Under the pieces are notes generated by a model, which was given only the letters and a program-made list of their open reading frames with translations, did no database searches and was not told where the DNA came from. A program made the position numbers and the translations under genes. From the IMG/VR virus record IMGVR_UViG_3300010354_000066, positions 1-64,000 of that record: 64,000 nt of DNA, one strand, 5' to 3'. Below, one piece after another: positions 37,302 through 46,736 of the stretch (the first letter of the stretch is position 1; every line of letters begins with the position of its first letter). The DNA comes from a virus.

Positions 37302-39580
37302 TGAGTTTTAATATTAATAATGCAGCTCTATCTGATTCTGTATCTTTTGCAAATACAGTATTTAATGATTATTATCCTGGTGGAAAGTCTCCAGTAAAAA
37401 ATACAAGCGCTTCAAAAGCTGCTCCAGTTTTAGGTAGAACCTTAAGTACCTCAACTATTAGCTCCATGATAAATGGAGATATCTTTAATAGGCATCCAAA
37501 ATACGCAACAAAAGCTTTAAGTATGTCTGTGTCTACTTCACTTAATACACTAATAACTGGTGGAGCATCTGTTGCTAGCGAATCTTTTGATCAACCCGTT
37601 AACAATCCTGAAACACAATATGAAAGTGAAGATAGTATAAAATTAACTGGTGCCGCAGCCTATAATAGAATAATAGCTCAATCTATAGCCGGAAAAAACC
37701 TAGGAGCCTCATTCGTAGATCAGTCCATACAAAATATGCAGCAGATTGAAATTGAAAGAAAACTTGGAGAATCTGCAGCAACTGGCGATAGTGGAAATAA
37801 CTCTAAAAACGGAAATGCAGGTCAGCCAAGTGCAGAAATGCAAAGCGCTGGAAAAAGAAATGTTGCATATATATCAGAATTGTCAGCAGAAGAAAACGCC
37901 TGGTTTCAAGAAAGATTAACACTTCTTAGAAGTAAATATGAGTCAGTTATTTCAGACAACGCTAAAATAGGTGGATTTAGATTTGACATTCCAAATGAAT
38001 GGGCGAATGGACCAATAAGAATAGGTAATGGCGAAGATACATTCTTCCCTGACGCAAAAATTCCTAGTGAAGAAAGATTTTTATCAAGTGATGTAATTTT
38101 AGACTCACCTGGTGGCGGAGCAAACGCATATATATGCCCAGCCTTAATAGAATTTTTGTTACTTATGCATGAAAAAAATATATACATAGGTGGTGGCTTA
38201 GATGCTGGAAGAAGTCCGCAAAGATATTATGACAAAGCTGTTGCAGCAGGAAAAGACAGGACATTTTTAAGCGATCATGTTTTTGGTAGAGCAATAGATA
38301 TTAAGCGGGTTGGAAAAATAAATGGAGAAATAATAGAGCTATCTACTATTCCGCCAAAAGAAACCTATGATAAGGCTGTTCAAATATTAATTGAAGCTTT
38401 GGCTGAGGTTCCCCAATACCTATTGCCAGATCTGGTTGTTGTTAGTAGTGATTTAATTTCTGATTATGGACTTCTTGATTCTGGCCTCGAACCAATGACA
38501 TCTGCTTTAAAGTTAAATAAACCATATCTAGAGTATATTAACTTTATGGGAGATGCTGACCATAGAAATCATATACACCTTAGTTTTAGCGGTATGAGAT
38601 CTGGTAGATATGTTGGCCCTGGAGGAGCAATGGCAATTGCTGGAACGAATACTGGTACAGGAGCATCAGGAGGGACATCTACGTATGGTACTATAAATGT
38701 GGAAATTCCAGGAATAGGCGTTGTTCCATATAATCCAACTCCAGAGAATATAAGAAAAAATTATTATGGTGACTGGGGTGCTGAGCTAACTCGTTTAGAT
38801 GTATTTAATATGTTAAGGACAACAGCTTTCTCCGATGAAGTAGCTGCTATATTTGCTGGAATTATAGTTAGAGAAAGTAATGGCCACCCAACATCATGCA
38901 ATCCAAATGCACTTAGTGGAGACTTTATGTCTTTAGGTATTTTTCAAATAAACATGGGAGTTGGTGGTTATAGAAAAAATAGACAAGGTGAAGTTAGCAC
39001 CAGCGCCTCATCTGGAGCAGCTCATGGAAAAAAAACATATGAATTAACAGATTCTAATGGTAAAGAACTTCTTCAAGGTTGGCAAATTGCAATTAAAAAC
39101 TGGGACACTGTTTTTCCTGGAGAAACAAAACCAACCATAGATAACTACAATAGAGTTATGACAGAAAAATATGAAACACTAAGATTTTATACAGGAAGTT
39201 ACAATGCAACTGTAGAGATCATGAGAGAGTTGGTTGATCATAGATTTTGGATACCGATTAATCAGGCATGGGCTTTATATACATTTAGAACTGGACAGCC
39301 TCCTCAGTTTGGCCTACAGAGATTGGGAACCCAACCTTCTAATGGTTATCAATTTGGGGCATGGGGAGACTATAGGGGGAAGCAACCTTATGGATGGATA
39401 AGCGGTGTACAGTTTGTGCATTGTGTAGAGGTTTATAAAACTATAGGAAAAACAGAAAATGATCTTAAAGAATGGGTCAAAGCCGTTTATCGTGATGACC
39501 CAGCTACATTTGGAGATACAGTTTGGTCTAGGCCATACATTGATCAATGGCTGAATGGTCAATTGTTTACTAATCCGTAA
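37301..39580 (+). CDS. Tail lysin: M15 peptidase plus lytic transglycosylase
   Basis: A 759-residue protein that cuts both the peptide and glycan parts of the cell wall. GTG start shares one base with the hub giant's stop. Residues about 190-430 form an M15/VanY-type peptidase: His 326 and Asp 333 in SDHVFGRAIDI, then H421, H424 and H426 in DHRNHIHLSF, giving the zinc site. Residues about 490-650 look like a lysozyme-type transglycosylase: Glu 525 in VRESNG is the likely catalytic acid, followed by SLGIFQINM, the usual stretch of that family. A Gly/Thr-rich linker (about 445-470) joins them. It is located among baseplate genes, so it should act from the virion on the wall at infection rather than at lysis. 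The N-terminus (1-180) is poorly ordered and probably docks in the tail. Confidence 0.8.
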   Translation: MSFNINNAALSDSVSFANTVFNDYYPGGKSPVKNTSASKAAPVLGRTLSTSTISSMINGDIFNRHPKYATKALSMSVSTSLNTLITGGASVASESFDQPVNNPETQYESEDSIKLTGAAAYNRIIAQSIAGKNLGASFVDQSIQNMQQIEIERKLGESAATGDSGNNSKNGNAGQPSAEMQSAGKRNVAYISELSAEENAWFQERLTLLRSKYESVISDNAKIGGFRFDIPNEWANGPIRIGNGEDTFFPDAKIPSEERFLSSDVILDSPGGGANAYICPALIEFLLLMHEKNIYIGGGLDAGRSPQRYYDKAVAAGKDRTFLSDHVFGRAIDIKRVGKINGEIIELSTIPPKETYDKAVQILIEALAEVPQYLLPDLVVVSSDLISDYGLLDSGLEPMTSALKLNKPYLEYINFMGDADHRNHIHLSFSGMRSGRYVGPGGAMAIAGTNTGTGASGGTSTYGTINVEIPGIGVVPYNPTPENIRKNYYGDWGAELTRLDVFNMLRTTAFSDEVAAIFAGIIVRESNGHPTSCNPNALSGDFMSLGIFQINMGVGGYRKNRQGEVSTSASSGAAHGKKTYELTDSNGKELLQGWQIAIKNWDTVFPGETKPTIDNYNRVMTEKYETLRFYTGSYNATVEIMRELVDHRFWIPINQAWALYTFRTGQPPQFGLQRLGTQPSNGYQFGAWGDYRGKQPYGWISGVQFVHCVEVYKTIGKTENDLKEWVKAVYRDDPATFGDTVWSRPYIDQWLNGQLFTNP

Positions 39581-39594
39581 TTAAGGAGAAGCAT

Positions 39595-39963
39595 ATGCCA
39601 GTAAATTATCCAAAATTTGACAAAAAAATACAAGACCAAATAACAACAACAGAAATGCAGAAGGCTAGAACAAGGCCTGGTGTTATTATGTCTTATGATA
39701 AAATAACAAATACTGCAATAGTAGTTTTAGAAGATCAGTACTCTGACAGTGTAGGAAATGTAATCAAAAATGTTGCGTGCCCTTATACTAGAGGAGTCCA
39801 ATTTGTTTCTCCAGTTCCTGGAGAAAGATGTTTAGTAGGATTTAGAGATAATAATGAGGCAAAACCTTATATTATAAATATCTATCAAGATCTTGGATCT
39901 AACGCTAACTACAATTATAATTATACTCTTAATACTGGAATACCGAAATTTATGGTGTACTGA
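39595..39963 (+). CDS. Baseplate hub/spike OB-fold protein
   Basis: A 122-residue protein behind a strong AAGGAGA site. VIMSYDKITNTAIVVLED, then NVIKNVACPYTRGVQFVSP, GERCLVGFRDNNEAKPYIINIYQD follow the strand order of OB-fold domains in tail spikes and hub proteins (gp5/gpV N-terminal type), which connect the hub to the spike. It overlaps the next gene by 1 nt (TGATG). The following gene looks beta-helical, so the two together would make the spike. Confidence 0.55.
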   Translation: MPVNYPKFDKKIQDQITTTEMQKARTRPGVIMSYDKITNTAIVVLEDQYSDSVGNVIKNVACPYTRGVQFVSPVPGERCLVGFRDNNEAKPYIINIYQDLGSNANYNYNYTLNTGIPKFMVY

Positions 39964-40610
39964 TGACTAAAGACTCTATAGATAGAATAAATTATCAGCA
40001 AAAAACCTACCCAGTTTCTTCTGAAATAAAAAAAAGAAAAGAATTCTCTGACAGAGAAGTGGGATTGACTCATCCAGATTTAAGTAGCTTTATTCGTCTT
40101 ACGGATGACGGAGACATTGAAATATTTGCAGCTCCTGGAATTGGAATAATAATCAGTGCAAAAGGAAAGTCAATATCATTATTTGCAGACTCTATCAAAA
40201 TGTTTACAAAAGAAGACGGATTGAGATGGAATAGTTTTAATTTTAACTACTCTGCCTCTACATATGTGGAGCCTACTTTAGTTAAATTAAATAACAAACT
40301 TATCCATTCATCCCAAAATGGAGTAACACATTATCTTCAAGCTATTATTGAAAATGAACAAGAACAAAGCCAAACTCCCATTACTATTACTGGTGACTAT
40401 AGATTATCTTCAGACAATCAAACAGTTCCTACACAGGATTATATATCCAAATATAGCACTGATGGTTTGACAGAAGAGCAAATAAAACTTATAGAGGCTT
40501 ATAGAACAGACTATTCCCCAGAACATATTCTACGAGTAGTCGATTTAATAAAAACAGGCCTTACTTTTGAGGAGGCACACATCACCGCTTTAAGGGAAAG
40601 TAATGAGTGA
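39963..40610 (+). CDS. Probable central spike or tail-tip protein
   Basis: A 215-residue protein. Residues 50-95 are a run of short strands (FIRLTDDGDIEIFAAPGIG, then SAKGKSISLFADSIKMFTKE), a pattern that fits the beginning of a beta-helix or spike as in gp5-type needles. The C-terminal 45 residues form a three-helix, UBA-like piece (TEEQIKLIEAYRTDYSPEHI, then LIKTGLTFEEAHITALRE). It starts inside the stop of the OB-fold gene and overlaps the gp25-like gene by 8 nt. Spike assignment is from position and strand pattern. Confidence 0.45.
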   Translation: MTKDSIDRINYQQKTYPVSSEIKKRKEFSDREVGLTHPDLSSFIRLTDDGDIEIFAAPGIGIIISAKGKSISLFADSIKMFTKEDGLRWNSFNFNYSASTYVEPTLVKLNNKLIHSSQNGVTHYLQAIIENEQEQSQTPITITGDYRLSSDNQTVPTQDYISKYSTDGLTEEQIKLIEAYRTDYSPEHILRVVDLIKTGLTFEEAHITALRESNE

Positions 40611-40983
40611 TTTATATTTTACTTTAGATGGAGATATTGTTATATCTGGATTAAAAGATATAGCGTTAGCTCCTTCATCTATGCATGAAGACATTCAGCA
40701 AATATACTTAAGGATGATGACAGAGCCAGGAGATTTTTATATATATCCACAGTTAGGAATAGACTTATCCAGGCTATACGGAATGCCACAGTCTAGAGAA
40801 ACGGCAGAGTTTGGCAAAGCTCTAATTAGAGCTGGGATACAGAGGGAAGGTCTTTTTAAGGGAAGAAATATTCAAATAAAAGCAGTTCCAACAAGTCCAG
40901 ATACAATAAGATTTGATATACACATCATATCCGATATAGATGAACCAATCATGCTATCTGTCAGTCAAAATTTAGGAGATTAA
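40603..40983 (+). CDS. gp25-like baseplate wedge protein
   Basis: A 126-residue protein of the T4 gp25 / P2 W family, which starts sheath polymerisation on the baseplate. The segments DIQQIYLRMMTEPGDFYIYP, then GIDLSRLYG, RETAEFGKALIRAGI and RFDIHIISDIDEPIML follow the family order, and EPG(D) at about residue 41 corresponds to the EPR loop typical of gp25. Length is usual for the family. It precedes the J-like gene, as in most contractile tails. Confidence 0.8.
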   Translation: MSDLYFTLDGDIVISGLKDIALAPSSMHEDIQQIYLRMMTEPGDFYIYPQLGIDLSRLYGMPQSRETAEFGKALIRAGIQREGLFKGRNIQIKAVPTSPDTIRFDIHIISDIDEPIMLSVSQNLGD

Positions 40984-40984
40984 A

Positions 40985-42154
40985 ATGACTGTATACGGTA
41001 TTAAAAATAAGTCTGATATTTTAGTAAATGTACTAAACTCACTCCAGAAAGACGCAGGAATTACTGCGATATATCCAGGGTCGATAGCTAGGGCGTTTGC
41101 TGAGGCGTTTACTTCTGAAATATCTGACCTTTATGAGTCTCTTAGATTTAATATTAATCAAAATAACTTACTGACAGCTTCTGGAAAAAATTTAGACCTT
41201 ATTGGCGATCTTTATGGGATACAAAGAAAAACTATAACAGATTATTCCGCAGAAGATAGACAGTCTTTCAATATAGAATTTTTTATAAATAAAGCTCACA
41301 GCTCTGATGTACTAATTCCTAGCGGAACACTTGTTTACAATGATGTTAGCAACTTTGTTACAAAACAGTATTCATTTAAGCTAGTTGGAGACGTCACTAT
41401 CGCCAGGGGAAATCTAAAAGCTTATGGTAGAGTAGAGCCAAATTTCACTGACAATGCCTACGTTGCACCAGTTAATTCGCTAACTAAACATAGCTTTTTT
41501 TCTCCAGCTGGAGTAATACTGTTTTGTAATAATCCAAAAGAAGTTTATTCAAATGTAAATTCAGAGTCAGATTCTAATTATAGAAGAAGAATAGTAGCAT
41601 CTATAAAGTCTAAGGCTGTTGGAACAGTTGAGTCCGTACGCTTCGCAGCCTTGTCTGTTAGAGGTGTTAGGGATGTAAAAATTAGAGAAGGATCTTATGG
41701 GGTTGGTTCTTGTGACATTATTGTTGTTCCTGAAAATTCTTCAGCCTTATCAAATTTACCTCAAAACATCATACTTGCAACTTCACAAGTAAAACCAGTT
41801 GGTGTTAAATTTAATGTAAGAATAGCCGAAAAAGTTGGGATAGGATTGTCTTATACAATAAGAATTCCTATGGGAGTAAACGAAACATTGGCAGCTGGTA
41901 TACGAAATCAATCTGTGCTATTCGTTAAAAGGTATTTAAATTCTCTATCTGTTGGAGAAACTCTCTCCGTTGGTGAGTTAGAGCGTCAAATAAAGACAGC
42001 TTCCGACTACATTAGGGGTGTAGTAATAACTGCAATGACAGCTGATGGAAGAGAAATTCCTTTGACAGATTATACTCCAGATGGTGTTAAAAAATACTTA
42101 GCAGCTGGAACTATAACGGTAAATTCTGTTATAATGGGTACTTCAGTTTATTAA
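40985..42154 (+). CDS. Baseplate J-like wedge protein
   Basis: A 389-residue protein of the baseplate J (gp6-type) family, which links wedges into the baseplate ring. AGITAIYPGSIARAFAEAFTS, then NLLTASGKNLDLIGDLYGI, SGTLVYNDVSNFV, YRRRIVASIKSKAVGTVESVRFAALSVRGVRDV and NVRIAEKVGIGLSYTIRIP follow the family order, including the short GT(V/A)ES(V/L) motif. It begins 1 nt after the stop of the gp25-like gene, behind AGGAG, the typical pair order in contractile tails. Confidence 0.8.
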   Translation: MTVYGIKNKSDILVNVLNSLQKDAGITAIYPGSIARAFAEAFTSEISDLYESLRFNINQNNLLTASGKNLDLIGDLYGIQRKTITDYSAEDRQSFNIEFFINKAHSSDVLIPSGTLVYNDVSNFVTKQYSFKLVGDVTIARGNLKAYGRVEPNFTDNAYVAPVNSLTKHSFFSPAGVILFCNNPKEVYSNVNSESDSNYRRRIVASIKSKAVGTVESVRFAALSVRGVRDVKIREGSYGVGSCDIIVVPENSSALSNLPQNIILATSQVKPVGVKFNVRIAEKVGIGLSYTIRIPMGVNETLAAGIRNQSVLFVKRYLNSLSVGETLSVGELERQIKTASDYIRGVVITAMTADGREIPLTDYTPDGVKKYLAAGTITVNSVIMGTSVY

Positions 42155-42170
42155 AAATTAAGGTTAATTG

Positions 42171-45100
42171 ATGAAACAATATTTGTTACTTCTGAGAAGT
42201 TCAGATTTTAATAAGTCCAGTAATGTCTGGACCAGTAATCCAATTAACCTGTACCATAATACAGCTTATACCAACTATTCATACACTCGGTCTAGATATG
42301 GCTTAAACCTTATTGGTGACAATATTTATACCGGAATAGAGTTAACCTCCCCCTCTTTCTCGGAAGACCACGCAACACCATTAGTCCAGAACTCTGTTTA
42401 TATGACAGATGCTGGAGAAGTTATATATGATGCTGCAACCCCTGACTTACTCAGGTTCGTAGATACAAGTTCTAGAATAGATATCTTAGCCTATAAGCAT
42501 ACATTTACCAATGTTGCCGGAGACGAAGTCCCAACTTTTAATATTCAAATTTATGAATCAGACGAAGAAAATGGTCCATGGCTTCAGTCTAAAGTTTCCT
42601 TTGATTCTAATGCAATATTTATTAGAAACTCCAAGCCTTGGATTAAAATTGAGTTAGAAATATTTACAGAAACTGGAAATACATCTGACTTAGGTTTGCT
42701 ATTTTATTTAGAGATTGGCATTCACGATATTACGTCTCCTGTAGTATCTCAAAATACTAAAAATATATTAAGAAGATTCCCTACATGGACTTCGCTTTTT
42801 GAAGACTCAGAAGAAGATGCTACACCGAGTACAGCTACTCCAAATTCTTCTGGAGGAAAGTTCCTTTCAGCACTTTTGCAAGATTCTATAGATCAATTTG
42901 TAACTAAAATAGATTTACAAAATATAAATAATTATATAGCAAGCGCGAATGAGGAAATATTAACCTGGGTTTATGTTTCGTATAATATTCCTGTCAATGT
43001 AATTGGTGTAGTTGGAGATGGCGTAAAGCTATCTGCAGTTCATGATCTTGGTTATTTTTACAACTTAAAACCAACAGATCATGCGTATTTCTATAATCCT
43101 ATAGATAAGCAAATTTTAACCATTAGACAATATGATTCTTTATTGGTTAATGGAATTGCGTTTGATCAATATCCAACAAATGTTTTTAATATTTTTGATG
43201 AGTTTGGAGTCAGAGTCGGTCTACCAAGATTATTCCTTGAAGATAATTCGAGATATAAAAAGAGAATATTAGACGTTTACAGAAATTTACCTGGAGTATA
43301 CAAAGAAGCACTTCAAAGAACCTTAAGACGAGAACTGGACATATGGAAAGCGTATGGAGCTACTCCAGACTCTGACTACGCAGGTGCAACTCCAGAAATT
43401 ATTGAAATTTCAGATATGGAAGTATCAACTCCATATTTTAGTGATTCTGGAATACCTCTTCAAAAATTTAAAGACATAGTATTAGACATAAATAAAAGAT
43501 ATCCCACAAATATTGGATACGTAAGATGGGAAGAGGGAATCTGGGACTACGCTGGAATGGAAAATGAAGGCGTATCTAGAATATCTGCAATATATGATGC
43601 GGCATCTTCTCCATTAACAGATCTATATCAACCTGGTATTGGAGATTTCTCTGATGCAAGACTTATAGTTGAGTCAGTAGAAAAATCTACCATATCTTTT
43701 GACGGCTATGCTGAGATATCCGGTGTATACAGAAGCGCTGACAAAACTTATTATAATCCAATTAAGTTAGATTTTTCTTGGTATCTATCTTACTTGCAAA
43801 CAGCAAGTAGTTATTCAGCAGAAAGTATAGATGGTGGAGTTGGGCTTACCTATGAGATAACAACCAAAGCGCATGCAAATTACGCCACTCCATCGACATT
43901 CTATGCAAATCTTAACTATTTGAATAGAGAAGATTTTTATGTTTACAATAGATATGGACAGGATCATGTATCAAGTCCAGAATTTAATCTTATTAAGATA
44001 TTCACGCAAGAAGGTAATACTTTAAATGATATTGAGTTTAGAGATAAAACATACAATGAAGTATACAACAACCCATCATCCCCTAATTTCTCTTCTATAT
44101 CTATAGAAGATGTATCTCAAGTTAAGATAGTATTTTCTAATGGTGGTTGGGATTATCTAACTCAAGATTATGATACAACTATTGACATTGGCGATTATTG
44201 GGGGGGATTTAATCTATCCACTCCAAACTACTATGTAAATCCTTCTGCTGGAACAGAAACATCTATAGCATCTCCAAATATAACTGCAGATAATGTTAAT
44301 CTTAGAATAGGATCTACCGTATATAATGATGATGTCTTTATTCAAGACACTAACCAAATATCTTCTTATGTGTACTTGAACGAAGGAAATAGTAGGTTTG
44401 AGCAGAGTTTAACAACACCAATTATATATGTAGATGATCTAGTTGATCTAATTATATATCCACCTAACGCTACTCCAGAGTATTTGTATATTAATTCTGC
44501 TGCACCAGTAGGGTTGGCTTACTTTGGCACAGACAATATAATTAACAACACTGCTGGTGGTGCTGTTGTTGATTTTGTAGACAATAATAGATATCTTGTT
44601 CCATCTTCGCCAAATATATTATACTCATTTTATGATGAAAGTGGAGTTCAGCTAACCACTCCGCAGTATTTTGATTCTGCAACAATTAACTTCTCATCTA
44701 CTCCAAGTTATATTAAATTTGAGTCGGCATCTGGAAATTATTATCCTCTATATAGAGAGGAATATTTTTCTTTTTCAGCGCAAACAACACCTCAGTTGTT
44801 CAGTGGATTTATAGATTCTTTAGATAATGTTTATGAAAATGAGGAACAATATTTAGTTTCTTATTTCAACTCAGACACATTTTTAAAGACTATTAATTTA
44901 GATTCAAATAGTTTTAATTTGAACTTGGAATATATATATGATATTAAAGACATTAACTTTCTTTCTGATACAAATGACATTATTGTATACGTAGAAAATA
45001 AGGATCAACTAGTTGAAAACATAAACAACGCTGTAGAAAACTCTGATTCAATAGAAGTCTCTTTGCATGCTAAAAAAGACACAGCTGCACTAATGGCCAA

Positions 45101-46736
45101 GAGAAGAGCAATTCACACTGGCCATCTGTTCTTAAATGAAGATGAATATTACGTTTATTCAGAACCAGTTACAGAGACATTTAATGGTCAATTCTTCTCT
45201 ATAAAGTTGAATTCTACGCCTACCAACGGATCTCCAATTATTGTCAATGTTCATGAAACACAGTATAGAAATATAGTTTTTGAAGATAGCGCAACACCTG
45301 GCAATTTATCCTTTGTAAATACAGAGTCTGTTTATGGGAATTTTGGCAACTCGCTATACTTAGCCTATGAAGATGTATTTAATATTACGGTTGCAGATAA
45401 ATATACTGGCGAAATATTATTCTCAGATTTATCAACCACAACAAACAAGCTAGAGTGCTTCGATCAGTCAACTCCATCAATTATTGGAAGAGAATATGAA
45501 GTAACTTATACAGTTAATCAGGCATGGAGTATAGATAATCGTGTTTACGATTCTGTAAACGATGAATATAATACATATATTTACTTTAGTACAACACCTA
45601 ACTATGAAGAAATATATTCAATTACATATGAATCAGCAATTAATGACAATACTCAGACAATAGATTTAGATGTAAGCCCAGATGTTAACCCCATTGATGA
45701 GGGATATGTTTATGTATCATTAAGTGAATATGATTTCTCTCATACAGAAACATACCTATCTCCAGGGTATATCTCCGACGCATACTCTGACATAATGCAC
45801 CTCTCCATAGTTTCTTATGATGAAAATGATAACATAAAGCCTGGTCAAACTTTTGAAATTTCAGGTAACCTAATATTAGCTACACCAAATTATGTAACAA
45901 CGAATGATAATGGATTAGCAAAAACACTCATAAGATATACAGGTCCTCAGCCAGCCGAGGTAACTTCTTCAACAATTACCATTACTGGTATAGGATCGGC
46001 TACACCAAATGGTGGATCTAATAGCCAGACAGGATCTTACGTTGAAAGTATACCCTTTAATATTAGAAGAACTGAACCAAATAGAGTTTGGATAAAAGCA
46101 GCTCCCACAGATTTTATAATAAATGCCGACGGAGTTAGCTCAATAGGAATATCTGGAAAAATATTGTGGAAAAATGATTCATTTAACCACGAAGTTCAGA
46201 TAGCTTGGAATAAGGCAAGAACCCTAAAGGACCTTTTTGCTGCAACACCAGATTATTTAATTACCTCACAGGCTGATGGTAGTTTTGAAATAGATACTGC
46301 AATGACTTCACAGGAAGTTGGCGCTCCAGGATATTGGTTTGCTAGAGTTAATATAGTTAATGATGAAATTGTTCGAAATCTTTTAGAAGAAGATGGGGAA
46401 ACTGTTGATTCAACAGACGTTACTATAGCTGGAGATGTTATATATTGGTATGAATCCTATGACCCAATTCAATATAGCAATGAATCGGATATCCCGCTTC
46501 CAAACATATATACAGTAAACAAGCAAGACAATTCAGAGCTAATAGCAACTCCTAATTTTGTTTACAACCACACTAATCCATCGGTACTATATTCATTAGA
46601 TACAACACCAAACTGGCAACCCCCAGTATGGACTATGTTAAATAAATATACACAGTATCAGATGGGAATAATGGGAACAACTCCAAATATAGTCGTTGAC
46701 TACTCGCTATTGCATCCGGATCATGAGGAATACTGA
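42171..46736 (+). CDS. Large baseplate/tail protein with many TP motifs
   Basis: A 1,521-residue protein, ATG at 42171 (7 nt after AAGG); an in-frame TTG one codon earlier is less likely. It follows the J-like protein, where the I/gp7-type wedge protein is expected. Residues about 355-405 (YKKRILDVYRNLPGVYKEAL, then RTLRRELDIWKAYG) resemble the helical core of such proteins; much of the rest is beta. An Ig-like domain near residues 1205-1305 has KPGQTFEISGNLI and TNDNGLAKTLI. It is unusual in holding about 31 (A/S/T)(T/S)P tripeptides, often followed by N/D/S/E and then an aromatic or aliphatic residue. The gene overlaps the next by 1 nt. Wedge role is inferred from order. Confidence 0.55.
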   Translation: MKQYLLLLRSSDFNKSSNVWTSNPINLYHNTAYTNYSYTRSRYGLNLIGDNIYTGIELTSPSFSEDHATPLVQNSVYMTDAGEVIYDAATPDLLRFVDTSSRIDILAYKHTFTNVAGDEVPTFNIQIYESDEENGPWLQSKVSFDSNAIFIRNSKPWIKIELEIFTETGNTSDLGLLFYLEIGIHDITSPVVSQNTKNILRRFPTWTSLFEDSEEDATPSTATPNSSGGKFLSALLQDSIDQFVTKIDLQNINNYIASANEEILTWVYVSYNIPVNVIGVVGDGVKLSAVHDLGYFYNLKPTDHAYFYNPIDKQILTIRQYDSLLVNGIAFDQYPTNVFNIFDEFGVRVGLPRLFLEDNSRYKKRILDVYRNLPGVYKEALQRTLRRELDIWKAYGATPDSDYAGATPEIIEISDMEVSTPYFSDSGIPLQKFKDIVLDINKRYPTNIGYVRWEEGIWDYAGMENEGVSRISAIYDAASSPLTDLYQPGIGDFSDARLIVESVEKSTISFDGYAEISGVYRSADKTYYNPIKLDFSWYLSYLQTASSYSAESIDGGVGLTYEITTKAHANYATPSTFYANLNYLNREDFYVYNRYGQDHVSSPEFNLIKIFTQEGNTLNDIEFRDKTYNEVYNNPSSPNFSSISIEDVSQVKIVFSNGGWDYLTQDYDTTIDIGDYWGGFNLSTPNYYVNPSAGTETSIASPNITADNVNLRIGSTVYNDDVFIQDTNQISSYVYLNEGNSRFEQSLTTPIIYVDDLVDLIIYPPNATPEYLYINSAAPVGLAYFGTDNIINNTAGGAVVDFVDNNRYLVPSSPNILYSFYDESGVQLTTPQYFDSATINFSSTPSYIKFESASGNYYPLYREEYFSFSAQTTPQLFSGFIDSLDNVYENEEQYLVSYFNSDTFLKTINLDSNSFNLNLEYIYDIKDINFLSDTNDIIVYVENKDQLVENINNAVENSDSIEVSLHAKKDTAALMAKRRAIHTGHLFLNEDEYYVYSEPVTETFNGQFFSIKLNSTPTNGSPIIVNVHETQYRNIVFEDSATPGNLSFVNTESVYGNFGNSLYLAYEDVFNITVADKYTGEILFSDLSTTTNKLECFDQSTPSIIGREYEVTYTVNQAWSIDNRVYDSVNDEYNTYIYFSTTPNYEEIYSITYESAINDNTQTIDLDVSPDVNPIDEGYVYVSLSEYDFSHTETYLSPGYISDAYSDIMHLSIVSYDENDNIKPGQTFEISGNLILATPNYVTTNDNGLAKTLIRYTGPQPAEVTSSTITITGIGSATPNGGSNSQTGSYVESIPFNIRRTEPNRVWIKAAPTDFIINADGVSSIGISGKILWKNDSFNHEVQIAWNKARTLKDLFAATPDYLITSQADGSFEIDTAMTSQEVGAPGYWFARVNIVNDEIVRNLLEEDGETVDSTDVTIAGDVIYWYESYDPIQYSNESDIPLPNIYTVNKQDNSELIATPNFVYNHTNPSVLYSLDTTPNWQPPVWTMLNKYTQYQMGIMGTTPNIVVDYSLLHPDHEEY
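42351..46690 (+). repeat. Dispersed (A/S/T)(T/S)P motif cluster in the wedge protein
   Basis: About 31 tripeptides of type ATP, STP, TTP, SSP, TSP or ASP within 1,521 residues, roughly one in 49, not in phase or equally spaced. Examples: HATPL, DATPS, TATPN, GATPD, LSTPNY, NATPEY, SSTPSY, TTPNY, LATPNY, AATPDY, IATPNF. The codons vary (ACA/ACT/ACC/ACG, CCA/CCT/CCG), so it is a protein-level pattern and not a recent DNA repeat. The hub giant, more than twice as long, has about 3. Confidence 0.7.

Noticed and set aside
42168-42170. TTG start for the TP-rich protein
   Set aside because: ATG follows immediately at 42171 and has the better spacing from AAGG.
42351-46690. TP motifs as translational bypass (byp-like) elements
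   Set aside because: They are whole codons in frame with varied synonymous bases and no flanking hairpins, unlike known bypass elements.
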